64,000 nucleotides of DNA. Origin: Sphingomonas sp. HITSZ_GF. GTDB lineage: Bacteria > Pseudomonadota > Alphaproteobacteria > Sphingomonadales > Sphingomonadaceae. A program made the translations under genes and the position numbers. The stretch covers positions 558,001 through 622,000 of the forward strand of contig NZ_JARQXA010000001.1 in assembly GCF_029543155.1 (NCBI RefSeq), given 5' to 3'. This document shows positions 34,991 through 43,367 of this stretch, in pieces; within the stretch, counting starts at the first letter, position 1; each line of letters starts with the position of its first letter. Below the pieces are notes generated by a model. It was not told the DNA's origin. It ran no database searches and was given only the letters and a program-made list of their open reading frames with translations.

Positions 34991-35962
34991 TCAGTACCGA
35001 TCCCCATTCCCGCCGCCATTCCCACGCGGACGCGGGGCCGGGCGGGGCGGCTCGTTGCCCGGTACGATCGGCGCCGGGCTGCGCGAGAGCCAGCCGCCAT
35101 CGTCGTCGAGCCGCGGCTTGGGGAATTCCGCCGGCGGATGGATCGGCCCGCACGCCTCGTCGTCCCAGGACAGGCAGCGCAGCCGGTCGTTGTAGATCAC
35201 GCCGCGGATGTTGCCGGTGCTTCCGTCCATCCGGGTATAGCTGCTGTCGAGATACCATTCGCGGTTCTTCTTGCGCTTGCCCGTCTGGACCGGCTCGGAG
35301 ACGCGGCCCATGTCGATGCCGCGGAAGTGGCGCGAATAGCCGTCGAGCTCGATCGCCGCCCGGAAGCGGCTTTCGGGGGCGCCCGGGCCGTCGAGCTTCT
35401 GGGTCAGCCAGTTGATCCGGCGGTCTCGGCGTGCCTCTTCCTCGCCCAGCTTGGTGATCCAGCCGGTGTCGCGCACGAACATGCCGACGGTGGAGAAGCT
35501 CACTTCGGATTGCTTGGGGATGCCGCGCACCGAGACGATCTGGCCCTGGAAGCCCTTGCTGCCGCAGGTCGTCGCCTGCCACATCGTGCCGTCGGCCTCG
35601 TACAGCTCGCAGCCGACCTGGGTGCGCCGCCCGATCAGCGTGCCTTCGCGCAAGCCGTTCGGCCCTTCGAACCCGCCGACCGAGTAATAGAAGCCGGTGA
35701 CATGCTCGCCGTCGAAGCTCAGCACCACCTTCACGCCGCCGCCGACGACCTGCTGGTAGCAGCGCTGGTCCTGATAGGGGCAGGGTCCCTGGTCGCGGCG
35801 GCGCTGATCGGCGGTGACCGAGGTCTTGCCGGTATAATTGCCGAAATAGGCCACCTGGCCTTCGAAATCGGGGGAGAGGTTGCCGTCTTCGCGGTCGCCG
35901 GCATGGGCGGCGAGGGGCGAAAGCACTGCGATAGCTAGGGCCGTAAGGGCTGCCCGAAACAT
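34991..35962 (-). CDS. Secreted protein of unknown function
   Basis: A signal peptide (MFRAALTALAIAVLSPLAAHA) precedes about 300 residues with several paired cysteines (GPCPYQDQRCYQQ, GCELYEADG, TTCGSKGFQG, RCLSWDDEACG) and a Pro/Arg/Gly-rich end. No family was recognised. ATG 35962 is chosen because AGGAG lies 7 nt upstream and the signal peptide starts there; the frame is open to 35995. Probably periplasmic with disulphides. Confidence 0.75.
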   Translation of the reverse strand: MFRAALTALAIAVLSPLAAHAGDREDGNLSPDFEGQVAYFGNYTGKTSVTADQRRRDQGPCPYQDQRCYQQVVGGGVKVVLSFDGEHVTGFYYSVGGFEGPNGLREGTLIGRRTQVGCELYEADGTMWQATTCGSKGFQGQIVSVRGIPKQSEVSFSTVGMFVRDTGWITKLGEEEARRDRRINWLTQKLDGPGAPESRFRAAIELDGYSRHFRGIDMGRVSEPVQTGKRKKNREWYLDSSYTRMDGSTGNIRGVIYNDRLRCLSWDDEACGPIHPPAEFPKPRLDDDGGWLSRSPAPIVPGNEPPRPAPRPRGNGGGNGDRY

Positions 35963-36042
35963 CCTGCACTCCTCCCAGTCGATCGCGTTAACCATAACAC
36001 TAACGCGGGCGAAACGAGGAGTCGGATTCTTCTCATAGATGT

Positions 36043-36070
36043 AAAACGGCAGGGCATGGCCCTGCCGTTT
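36043..36070 (-). terminator. Intrinsic terminator after the RcnB-like gene
   Basis: AAACGGCAGGGC and GCCCTGCCGTTT pair perfectly over 12 bp around the loop ATG. On the minus strand it is followed by TTTTAC; on the plus strand by CGTGCTTTTT. It lies 17 bp past the stop of the gene at 36088. Confidence 0.8.
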
Positions 36071-36087
36071 CGTGCTTTTTCTTGGGG

Positions 36088-36423
36088 TTAGCGGATCGCG
36101 CCGGTGATCACTGCCGCGATGATGCCCGAGGTGATGCCCACCAGCACCGCATCATTGCCCGACTGGACGTAGCGATAGCCGCGCGGCGGAGCCTTCAGGC
36201 CGCGATACTTGCGATAGTCGATCTGGCGATAGTTGCGGGCATAGCGGCTGTCGAAGCGCTCGCCCTTGCGCCAGTTGCGATAGGTCGGCTTGGCGACGAC
36301 GACCTTCTTCTTCACCACCACCTTCTGCACCGGCGGCTTGCCGTGCTGCGGCTGCGGGGCGGCGGCGAGCACCGGGGTCGCAACCAGCGAGGCGGCGACG
36401 GCTGCGAGAATGAACTTCTTCAT
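36088..36423 (-). CDS. RcnB-family periplasmic protein
   Basis: The signal peptide MKKFILAAVAASLVATPVLA is followed by a basic Lys/Val segment, then the RcnB core RNWRKGERFDSRYARNY, APPRGYRYVQSGNDAVLVGI and a hydrophobic glycine-rich end. E. coli RcnB takes part in nickel/cobalt homeostasis, but sphingomonad members are widespread and untested. The length of 111 residues is normal. No metal exporter is adjacent. Confidence 0.85.
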   Translation of the reverse strand: MKKFILAAVAASLVATPVLAAAPQPQHGKPPVQKVVVKKKVVVAKPTYRNWRKGERFDSRYARNYRQIDYRKYRGLKAPPRGYRYVQSGNDAVLVGITSGIIAAVITGAIR

Positions 36424-36649
36424 GACTACACTCCTCTTTTCTCTCTGGCGCCGGCTGTCCCTCCGGCGTTGAGGTCAATTTGGGGAGGACGTGTCGCAGC
36501 GGTTTGTCTCGGGCATTGCGAAATGGTCGCAATGTTTCGCAATCCTGTCTGGAGCGTTCATCTTCGGGTGAAGCGGCGCAGGGTTGCGTCGGGAGGGGCG
36601 GCGGCCTAACGCGCCGCTCCATCACAGCGCCGCTGAGCAGGAGAGACAT

Positions 36650-37585
36650 ATGCGCGCCTTCATCTTCCCCGGCCAGGGCAGCCAGGCCGTCGGCATGGGC
36701 AAAGCACTCGCGGAAGCCAGCGCCACCGCGCGCGAAGTCTTCCAGGAAGTCGATGAGGCGCTGGGCCAGAAGCTGTTCCAGCTGATGAGCGAGGGCCCCG
36801 AGGATCAGCTGACCCTCACTGCCAATGCCCAGCCGGCGATCATGGCCAATGCCATTGCGGTGCTGCGCGTGCTCGAGAAGGAGGGCGGCATCCGCCTCGC
36901 CGACAAGGCCGATTTCGTCGCCGGCCACTCGCTCGGTGAATATACTGCGCTCTGCGCCGCCGGCACCTTCGATCTCGCCACTACGGCCAGGCTGCTGCGC
37001 GTCCGCGGCGATGCGATGCAGGCCGCCGTGCCGGTCGGCGTCGGCGCGATGGCCGCCATCCTCGGTGCCGATCGCGAAAAGGCCCAGGCGATCGCCGACG
37101 CCGCGGCCGAAGGCCAGATCTGCACCGTCGCCAACGACAATGATCCCTCGCAGGTCGTGATCTCGGGCCATCGCGAGGCGGTCGAGCGCGCATTGCCGAT
37201 CGCCAAGGAAATGGGCGCTAAGCGCGCGCTGCTGCTGCCGGTCTCAGCGCCGTTCCACTGCCCGCTGATGCAGCCCGCGGCCGACGCCATGGCCGAGGCG
37301 CTGGCCAGGGTATCGCTCCAGGCGCCGCTCGTGCCGGTCTATGCCAACGTCACCGCCGCCCCGGTTGCCGATCCGGACACGATCCGCGCGCTGCTGGTCG
37401 AGCAGGTCACCGGCATGGTCCGCTGGCGCGAATCGGTGCTGGCGATGTTCGCGGCGGGCGTGACCGACTATGTCGAGTTCGGCGGCAAGGTGCTGGGCGG
37501 CATGGTCAAGCGCATCACCCCCGACGCCGCGCCGGTGAGCGTGGTGACGATGGAAGACATCGAAGCGCTGGCCAAGAGCCTCTGA
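36650..37585 (+). CDS. fabD: Malonyl-CoA:ACP transacylase FabD
   Basis: FIFPGQGSQAVGMGK at the start, the nucleophile elbow GHSLGEY and the catalytic-His region PVSAPFHCPLM identify the acyltransferase that loads malonyl onto ACP. ATG 36650 follows AGGAGAG and starts MRAFIFPGQG; the frame is open to 36584. The protein of 311 residues has the usual length. First gene of a fatty acid synthesis cluster. Confidence 0.97.
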   Translation: MRAFIFPGQGSQAVGMGKALAEASATAREVFQEVDEALGQKLFQLMSEGPEDQLTLTANAQPAIMANAIAVLRVLEKEGGIRLADKADFVAGHSLGEYTALCAAGTFDLATTARLLRVRGDAMQAAVPVGVGAMAAILGADREKAQAIADAAAEGQICTVANDNDPSQVVISGHREAVERALPIAKEMGAKRALLLPVSAPFHCPLMQPAADAMAEALARVSLQAPLVPVYANVTAAPVADPDTIRALLVEQVTGMVRWRESVLAMFAAGVTDYVEFGGKVLGGMVKRITPDAAPVSVVTMEDIEALAKSL

Positions 37586-37611
37586 TCTCTCCGGATAGAA
37601 GGAAGAAGAAC

Positions 37612-38349
37612 ATGTTCGACCTCACTGGCATGACCGCTCTCGTCACCGGCGCCTCGGGCGGGATCGGCTCGGCGATCGCCAAGGCGCTTGCCGCGCAGGG
37701 TGCCCGGCTCGCCGTGTCCGGCTCCAATGCCGAGAAGCTCGAGGCGTTCCGCGCCGAGCTGGGCGGCGACCATGTCGCGTTGCCGTGCAACCTGTCCGAC
37801 AAGGCCGAGGTCGATGCCCTCGTCCCGCGCGCGGTCGAGGCGCTCGGCAAGCTCGACATCCTCGTCAACAATGCCGGCGTCACCCGCGACAATCTGGCGA
37901 TGCGGATGAAGGACGAGGAGTGGGAGCAGGTCATCTCGATCAACCTCGAGGCCGCCTTCCGCCTGATCCGCGCCGCCGCCAAGCCGATGATGAAGGCCCG
38001 TTTCGGCCGCGTCATCTCGATCACGTCCGTCGTGGGTGCGACTGGAAACCCGGGCCAGGCCAATTACGCGGCCTCCAAGGCTGGCCTGGTCGGCATGTCC
38101 AAGGCGCTGGCGCAGGAGCTGGCCAGCCGCAACATCACGGTCAACTGCGTCGCCCCGGGCTTCATCCGCTCGGCGATGACCGACGTGCTGCCCGAGGCGC
38201 AGAAGACCGCGCTGCTCACCCGCATCCCGGCCGGCGACCTCGGCACCGGCGAGGATATCGGCGCCGCCGTCGTCTATCTCGCCAGCAAGGAAGCCGGCTA
38301 TGTCACCGGCCAGACCTTGCATGTGAACGGCGGTATGGCGATGCTGTGA
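37612..38349 (+). CDS. fabG: 3-oxoacyl-ACP reductase FabG
   Basis: SDR enzyme with TGASGGIG nucleotide site, NNAG, catalytic Ser in ITSVVGATGNPG, YAASKAG, and C-terminal GYVTGQTLHVNGGMAM. It reduces 3-oxoacyl-ACP with NADPH. It follows fabD by 26 bp and is preceded by GAAGGAAG. The length of 245 residues is typical. Confidence 0.97.
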   Translation: MFDLTGMTALVTGASGGIGSAIAKALAAQGARLAVSGSNAEKLEAFRAELGGDHVALPCNLSDKAEVDALVPRAVEALGKLDILVNNAGVTRDNLAMRMKDEEWEQVISINLEAAFRLIRAAAKPMMKARFGRVISITSVVGATGNPGQANYAASKAGLVGMSKALAQELASRNITVNCVAPGFIRSAMTDVLPEAQKTALLTRIPAGDLGTGEDIGAAVVYLASKEAGYVTGQTLHVNGGMAML

Positions 38350-38378
38350 TCCTGGCGGGGGCCTGGAGTAGGAAGTCT

Positions 38379-38915
38379 ATGCGTTTTCTCGGAATCATGG
38401 CCCTGGCGGCCGCAGCCCTCGCGGCGCCGGCCCAGGCGGCCGATCTCGCGACGATCGATTGCGTGGTCGGCAAGCTCAAGCCGGCACTCACAACGCAGAT
38501 CACAGGCGACATCACCCGCAATATGGGCGATGCCGCCGCCGTGCGCCCCACCTATGATCCGGCAGTGGGCAGCGGCATCTCGATCGCGGCGAACGAGTGC
38601 GCGACCGAAAATAAATGGTCCGAAGCGGCGGTAGAAGCCGCCCGGGTCTATACGCTCGCCAAGCTCGGCCAGCCGATCGCCGAGAAGTTCGTCATCGCGG
38701 CAGGTTTCGACACCGGTGCGCTCGAGGCACAGTTCGACAGTCTGCCCGAAGACACGCAGAACCGGCCGCTTACCAAGGAGGAGATGCAGGCGCTCGTCAT
38801 TGCCTCGGTCACTGACGAGGCGAAGCAGACGCGCGCCAACGCCGCGCTTCTCAACAAATATTTCCTCTTCCTCAGCACCGTGCGCTACGCTGCCTGGCAG
38901 TTTTCGCAGGCCTGA
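38379..38915 (+). CDS. Secreted alpha-helical protein of unknown function
   Basis: A signal peptide (MRFLGIMALAAAALAAPAQA) leads into about 158 residues, mainly helical, with two cysteines (IDCVVGKLK, NECATENKW). No family was recognised. AGGAAG lies 7 nt before the ATG. It is placed between fabG and acpP on the same strand, so it may share their transcript, but nothing ties it to lipid synthesis. Confidence 0.75.
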   Translation: MRFLGIMALAAAALAAPAQAADLATIDCVVGKLKPALTTQITGDITRNMGDAAAVRPTYDPAVGSGISIAANECATENKWSEAAVEAARVYTLAKLGQPIAEKFVIAAGFDTGALEAQFDSLPEDTQNRPLTKEEMQALVIASVTDEAKQTRANAALLNKYFLFLSTVRYAAWQFSQA

Positions 38916-39026
38916 GGGAAAGGCTAACGTGAAGCTGCGCTCGCGCAGCCTCTTGCAACGGCACCATGTGCGATCTAGGTGCGTTCCAACGAATTGAGCC
39001 CCTAGCAACAAAGGAAAACAGGGACC

Positions 39027-39275
39027 ATGGCCACTCAGGAAGAGATCACCACCCGCGTGACCGCGCTCGTTGTCGATCACCTCGGCGTCGACAAGAACGA
39101 TGTGACGCTGACGGCGAGCTTCATCGACGATCTGGGCGCCGACAGCCTCGACATCGTCGAGCTGGTGATGGCGTTCGAAGAAGAATTCGGCGTCGAGATC
39201 CCCGACGATGCGGCTGAGAAGATCAGCACCGTCGGCGACGCGGTCAACTACATCTCCGAGCACCAGGCGGGCTGA
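39027..39275 (+). CDS. acpP: Acyl carrier protein
   Basis: The acidic 82-residue protein contains [20 protein letters not shown], whose serine carries 4'-phosphopantetheine, and [16 protein letters not shown] strong terminator follows, so acpP can be expressed apart from fabF. It starts with [11 protein letters not shown] after a purine-rich leader (AAGGAAAACAGGGACC). Confidence 0.98.
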   Translation: MATQEEITTRVTALVVDHLGVDKNDVTLTASFIDDLGADSLDIVELVMAFEEEFGVEIPDDAAEKISTVGDAVNYISEHQAG

Positions 39276-39319
39276 TCGCCCTCCGGCGATCGCGCCCCTA
39301 TGGGCCGAGCTTGAATCAG

Positions 39320-39370
39320 CGGCTCCCCGTCCCGGGCTCGAAAAGAGTTGGGCGGGGAGCCGTTTTGTTT
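39320..39370 (+). terminator. Intrinsic terminator between acpP and fabF
   Basis: CGGCTCCCCG (39320-39329) pairs with CGGGGAGCCG (39353-39362), followed by TTTTGTTT. Partial readthrough to fabF would still be possible and would allow excess ACP. Confidence 0.9.
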
Positions 39371-39434
39371 ATGGCATGAAATCGCTGTTTTTCAGTGGCT
39401 TCGTGCAAGAATTGAAGTTTGACGGAGAAGACGG

Positions 39435-40694
39435 ATGCGCCGTGTAGTTGTCACCGGCCTTGGCCTTGTCACCCCGCTGGGTGCCGATGTCGAAACGGCT
39501 TGGAAGAACATCATCGCCGCCAAATCGGGCGCCGCGACGATCACGCGCTTCGACGCGACCGATTTCCAGAGCAACTATGCCTGCGAAGTAAAGGGTCCGG
39601 AGCATGAATATGGCTTCGATCCGGGCAAGCGCGTCGATCACAAGATCCAGCGCCAGGTCGATCCGTTCATCGTCTATGGCATCGACGCCGCCGGCCAGGC
39701 GATCGAGGATGCCGGCCTCACCGACATGTCGGAGGAGCTGCGCTTCCGCGCCGGCTGCTCGATCGGCTCGGGCATCGGCGGCCTGCCGGGCATCGAGAGC
39801 GAATCGCTCGTCCTCGCCGAAAAGGGCCCGAAGCGCGTCAGCCCGCACTTCGTCCATGGCCGCCTGATCAACCTGATCTCGGGCCAGGTCAGCATCAAAT
39901 ACGGCCTGATGGGCCCGAATCACGCCGTGGTCACTGCCTGCTCGACCGGCGCCCACTCGATCGGCGACGCTGCGCGCATGATCGCGATGGACGATGCCGA
40001 CGTGATGCTCGCCGGCGGCGCCGAGAGCACGGTCTGCCCGATCGGCATCGCCGGCTTCGGCCAGGCCCGCGCGCTTTCCACCGGCTTCCGCGACGATCCC
40101 ACCAAGGCCAGCCGCCCCTGGGACCAGGGCCGCGACGGCTTCGTCATGGGCGAAGGCGCCGGCGTGGTCGTGCTCGAGGAATATGAGCATGCCAAGGCGC
40201 GCGGCGCGAAGATCTATTGCGAAGTGGTCGGCTATGGCCTGTCGGGCGACGCCTATCACGTCACCGCGCCGCATCCGGAAGGCTCGGGCGCGTTCCGCTC
40301 GATGCAGATGGCGGTGAAGAAGTCGGGCCTGGCGCTGAGCGAGATCGACTATATCAACGCCCACGGCACCTCGACCCCGCTCGGCGACGAGCTCGAGCTC
40401 GGTGCGGTTCGCCGCCTGTTCGGCAGCGACATCGGCGGCTTGTCGATGAGCTCGACCAAGTCGGCGATCGGCCATCTGCTCGGTGGCGCCGGCGCGGTGG
40501 AGAGCATCTTCTGCATCCTGGCGCTGCGCGACCAGATCGTGCCGCCGACGCTCAACCTCGACAATCCGAGCGAGAATTGCGCGGGCGTCGATCTCGTCCC
40601 GCACAAGGCCAAGGAGCGCAAGGTGAAGGCCGTGCTGAACAACTCGTTCGGCTTCGGCGGCACCAATGCCAGCCTGGTGATGAAGGCTGTCTGA
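39435..40694 (+). CDS. fabF: 3-oxoacyl-ACP synthase II FabF
   Basis: Thiolase fold with MRRVVVTGLGLVTPLG, active-site Cys in VTACSTGAHS, and the two histidines in NAHGTSTPLGD and KSAIGHLLGGAG. It elongates acyl-ACP by malonyl condensation. The length of 419 residues is typical. GGAG lies 11 nt before the ATG. mltG follows with an overlap or short gap. Confidence 0.98.
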   Translation: MRRVVVTGLGLVTPLGADVETAWKNIIAAKSGAATITRFDATDFQSNYACEVKGPEHEYGFDPGKRVDHKIQRQVDPFIVYGIDAAGQAIEDAGLTDMSEELRFRAGCSIGSGIGGLPGIESESLVLAEKGPKRVSPHFVHGRLINLISGQVSIKYGLMGPNHAVVTACSTGAHSIGDAARMIAMDDADVMLAGGAESTVCPIGIAGFGQARALSTGFRDDPTKASRPWDQGRDGFVMGEGAGVVVLEEYEHAKARGAKIYCEVVGYGLSGDAYHVTAPHPEGSGAFRSMQMAVKKSGLALSEIDYINAHGTSTPLGDELELGAVRRLFGSDIGGLSMSSTKSAIGHLLGGAGAVESIFCILALRDQIVPPTLNLDNPSENCAGVDLVPHKAKERKVKAVLNNSFGFGGTNASLVMKAV

Positions 40695-40767
40695 CGACAC
40701 GCCTGCACCGGCAGCAGGGCCAGCCCGGAAGCCGCGCAAGCGGCGGCTGGGCGGCTGCGCGCTGCTG

Positions 40768-41709
40768 GTGGCGATCCTGGTGCTGGTCGCGCTCGGCATG
40801 GGCGTGCTCCAGCTCTGGGGCGGGGCAGGGCCGGCGAAGCAGAATGTCTCGGTCCTGATCCCCGAAGGCTCCAGCCTGTCGCGCGCCGCGACCGAGCTGG
40901 AAAAAGCCGGCGCGATCGGCTCGGCGCGCCAGTTCCTCTTCCTCGCCAAGGTGCTGGGCAGCAAGGATCCGATCAAGGCGGGCGAATATCGCGTGCCGGC
41001 ACATCTCAGCCAGTCCGACATCCTGCGGATGATGCAGGGCGGCCGCACGCTCCAGCGCTTCGTGACGATCCCCGAGGGCACGCCGTCGATCATCGTTTAC
41101 GAGACGCTGATGAAGGCGCCGCAGCTCACCGGCGAGATCCAGGTGCCCGCCGAAGGCTCGGTGCTGCCGGACAGCTATGCCTATAATCGCGGCGACACCC
41201 GCCAGTCGGTGCTCGATCGCATGCAGAAGGCGATGGCCAATTACCTCGCCAAGGCTTGGGAGGCCCGCAAGCCCGGCATCGCAGTCAACAGCCCGACCGA
41301 GGCGCTGAACCTCGCCGCGATCGTCGAGAAGGAAACCGGCAAGCCCGAGGAGCGCCGCACGGTCGCCGCGGTCTATTCGAACCGCCTGCGCCAGAACATG
41401 ATGCTCCAGGCCGATCCGACCTTCATCTACCCGATCACCCGGGGCAAGCCGCTCGGCCGTCGTCCCTTGCTCTCCGAAGTGCACGCTAAGAACGACTACA
41501 ACACCTATGAGAAGATCGGCCTGCCGGCGGGCCCGATCACCAACCCCGGCCGCGCCAGCATCGATGCGGTGCTCGATCCAGCCAGCTCCTCGGCGCTGTA
41601 TTTCGTCGCCGACGGCACCGGCGGCCATGTGTTCACCGACACGCTCGAGCAGCACAACGCCAACGTCCAGAAATGGTATGCCATCCGCCGCGCGCGTGGG
41701 GAGATGTGA
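40768..41709 (+). CDS. mltG: Endolytic murein transglycosylase MltG
   Basis: YceG-like protein: membrane helix, LysM-like region (VSVLIPEGSSLSRAATELE, KAGEYRVPAHLS), catalytic Glu in LAAIVEKETG, then LQADPTFIYPITRG and GLPAGPITNPG. It cuts nascent glycan strands. The GTG at 40768 is the first conventional start, but the frame continues upstream through a basic stretch (ARKPRKRRLGG) to a CTG at 40687 overlapping the fabF stop. The positive-inside rule favours that longer form, adding 27 residues. Confidence 0.93.
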   Translation: MAILVLVALGMGVLQLWGGAGPAKQNVSVLIPEGSSLSRAATELEKAGAIGSARQFLFLAKVLGSKDPIKAGEYRVPAHLSQSDILRMMQGGRTLQRFVTIPEGTPSIIVYETLMKAPQLTGEIQVPAEGSVLPDSYAYNRGDTRQSVLDRMQKAMANYLAKAWEARKPGIAVNSPTEALNLAAIVEKETGKPEERRTVAAVYSNRLRQNMMLQADPTFIYPITRGKPLGRRPLLSEVHAKNDYNTYEKIGLPAGPITNPGRASIDAVLDPASSSALYFVADGTGGHVFTDTLEQHNANVQKWYAIRRARGEM

Positions 41710-41718
41710 CGACTTAGC

Positions 41719-41797
41719 CGTCATCCCGGCGAAAGCCGGGATCTCAGGCGAGGGTGGGAAAGAGCTGCACGAGATCCCGGCTTTCGCCGGGATGACG
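41719..41797. repeat. REP pair (family A, GTCATCCCGGCGAAAGCCGGGA)
   Basis: CGTCATCCCGGCGAAAGCCG at 41719 and its reverse complement ending CGGGATGACG at 41797 face each other across about 22 bp. Each unit has its own CCCGGC/GCCGGG stem. Between mltG and the globin gene, which converge here. Confidence 0.9.
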
Positions 41798-41803
41798 CGA
41801 GAT

Positions 41804-42232
41804 TTACGCAAACCCCTCGCCCGGGGCCAATCCCATCTTCCCGTGACGATGGATCGCGATCCCGTTGAGGAAGCTGTTGGCGATCATCCGGGCGCGCTCA
41901 TGGACATGCTCGGCGGCATCCCCGCCGCCGATCTCGGCCAGCGTCGCGGCGAACAGGTCGAGCCATCGCGCGAACATTGCCTTGTCGAGCCCGGGGATGG
42001 CGAGGTGGAGCGGCATCGGTCGCCCGAGATACTCGCCGCTGCTGAACAGGATCGAGCGCCAGAAGCGCTTCATCTGGGCGAGGTGCGGGCCCCAGTCGGC
42101 AATCCGCTCGGCGAACACTGGCCCCAGCACCGGATCGGCCTGCACGCGCCCGTAGAAGCGATCGACCAGTTCGGAGACGAACGTATCGTCGATCCCCATC
42201 TCGGCCGCCGTCCGGCGCTTCTCGACACGCAT
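41804..42232 (-). CDS. Truncated hemoglobin, group III-like
   Basis: FVSELVDRFYGRVQADPVLG, KRFWRSILFSSGEYLGRPM and PLHLAIPGLDKAMFARWLDL match group III truncated globins; the histidine in PLHLAI is at the expected proximal position. Such globins bind O2 or NO, and their role is mostly undefined. ATG 42232 is preferred, giving 142 residues; the frame extends to 42313, but the added part is low in complexity. Confidence 0.88.
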   Translation of the reverse strand: MRVEKRRTAAEMGIDDTFVSELVDRFYGRVQADPVLGPVFAERIADWGPHLAQMKRFWRSILFSSGEYLGRPMPLHLAIPGLDKAMFARWLDLFAATLAEIGGGDAAEHVHERARMIANSFLNGIAIHRHGKMGLAPGEGFA

Positions 42233-42333
42233 CGCGGTGGCATGGGGGAGGGGGTGCCGGTCTTTTCCATGGTTGCGATGTGGGGACGCGGGCGTGCGGT
42301 GGGAATGGGACATTCGGTCCCAGAGAGATAGAC

Positions 42334-42363
42334 CGTCATCCCGGCGAAAGCCGGGATCTCAGG
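42334..42363 (+). repeat. REP unit (family A), left of the GIY-YIG gene
   Basis: CGTCATCCCGGCGAAAGCCG followed by GGATCTC. It has the same orientation as the first unit of the 41719 pair; the inverted partner lies beyond the GIY-YIG gene at 42674-42701. Confidence 0.88.
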
Positions 42364-42368
42364 CGGTT

Positions 42369-42656
42369 CTATTCCCGAATGTCATCAAACAGATCGCGCC
42401 ATTCTGGGTTGAAGCGCTCGATCAGTTCGATCTTCCAGTCCCGCTTCCACTCCTTGAGCATTTTCTCGCGGCGGATCGCGTCCTCGATCGTGTCATGGGG
42501 CTCGGCAAGGACGAGAAGCTTGAGATTGTACCGGGCGCAGAATTTGGAGCCTTTGCCTTCGCGGTGCTGTTGTACGCGCTGCGCGAGATTGGCGGCAACC
42601 CCGACATAGGGAATGCCGCGGGGCTTGTTGGTCATGATGTAGGTCCAGCCGGCCAC
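42369..42656 (-). CDS. GIY-YIG domain protein
   Basis: It reads WTYIMTNKPRGIPYVGVAAN, then LAQRVQQHREG, and a catalytic-type Glu later in EDAIRREKMLKEWKRDWK. This is the YhbQ/UPF0213 type of about 95 residues, normally with YxY and YVG strands, arginine and glutamate. Here the first tyrosine motif is TYIM-PYVG, so the fold is intact. The cellular role of this group is not settled. It is enclosed by inverted REP units. Confidence 0.9.
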   Translation of the reverse strand: MAGWTYIMTNKPRGIPYVGVAANLAQRVQQHREGKGSKFCARYNLKLLVLAEPHDTIEDAIRREKMLKEWKRDWKIELIERFNPEWRDLFDDIRE

Positions 42657-42670
42657 CCTTCTCCTCCATC

Positions 42671-42755
42671 GCCTGAGATCCCGGCTTTCGCCGGGATGAC
42701 GATGATATCAGATGGTCAGCTGAACCGTCATCCAGGCGAAAGCCGGGATCTCAGG
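42671..42755. repeat. REP units (family A), right of the GIY-YIG gene
   Basis: One unit at 42674-42701 is the reverse complement of that at 42334 (GAGATCCCGGCTTTCGCCGG). A second at 42726-42755 reads in the forward sense with one change (CATCCAGGCG). Together with 42334 there are three units around this gene. Confidence 0.88.
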
Positions 42756-42758
42756 CGG

Positions 42759-43367
42759 TTATCCCTTCAGCCCCGCCGCTTCGCGCGCCAGTGCCTCGAC
42801 CTGCTCGTAGCTCGCGCCCTTCGGCGTAACCCACGACCCGCCCACGCACAGAATCGGGTCGAAGGCGAGCCATTCCGGCGCGGTCGCGGCCGAGATGCCG
42901 CCGGTCGGGCAGAATTTGCACTGGTAGAAGGGCGCCGCGAGCGCCTTCAGTGCCTTCAGGCCGCCCGAGGTCTCGGCCGGGAAGAACTTGAAATGGGTGA
43001 GGCCCAGGTCGAGCCCCCGCATGATGTCGCCGGCATTGGCGATGCCGGGGAGGTAGGGCACGCCGCTGCGCACGATCGCATCGCCCAACCGGTCGGTCAG
43101 GCCCGGCGAGACGATGAACTCGGCGTCGGCCTTCATCACCTGCTCAAACTGGTCGGTGTTGACCACCGTGCCCGCGCCGACGATCGCGCCTTCGACCTTC
43201 TTCATCTCGGCGATCGCTTCCAGCGCCGCCTCGGTGCGCAGCGTCACTTCGAGCACGCGCAGGCCGCCCTTCACCAGCGCCTCCGCCAGCGGCCGGGCCG
43301 TGGCGGCGTCTTCGATCACGAGCACCGGGATCACCGGTGCGGTCTTCATGATGGCTTCGATATTCAA
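42759..43367 (-). CDS. eda: KDPG aldolase Eda
   Basis: It cleaves 2-keto-3-deoxy-6-phosphogluconate to pyruvate and glyceraldehyde 3-phosphate. Visible are VIPVLVIEDA, EVTLRT, the Schiff-base lysine in HFKFFPAE and FCPTGGI and CVGGSW. The TTG at 43367 is chosen: AGGAG lies 8 nt upstream, and homologues begin with a similar NIEAIMKTAPV. The start overlaps the glk stop (TTGA), so the pair is coupled. An ATG at 43349 is the alternative. Confidence 0.95.
   Translation of the reverse strand: MNIEAIMKTAPVIPVLVIEDAATARPLAEALVKGGLRVLEVTLRTEAALEAIAEMKKVEGAIVGAGTVVNTDQFEQVMKADAEFIVSPGLTDRLGDAIVRSGVPYLPGIANAGDIMRGLDLGLTHFKFFPAETSGGLKALKALAAPFYQCKFCPTGGISAATAPEWLAFDPILCVGGSWVTPKGASYEQVEALAREAAGLKG

Noticed and set aside
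34991-36423. Possible operon of the secreted protein with the RcnB-like gene
   Set aside because: A terminator lies between them at 36043-36070, so they are probably separate transcripts.
41719-42755. Repeated palindromes read as a CRISPR array
   Set aside because: Units are inverted pairs scattered between genes and not regularly spaced direct repeats; no cas genes.
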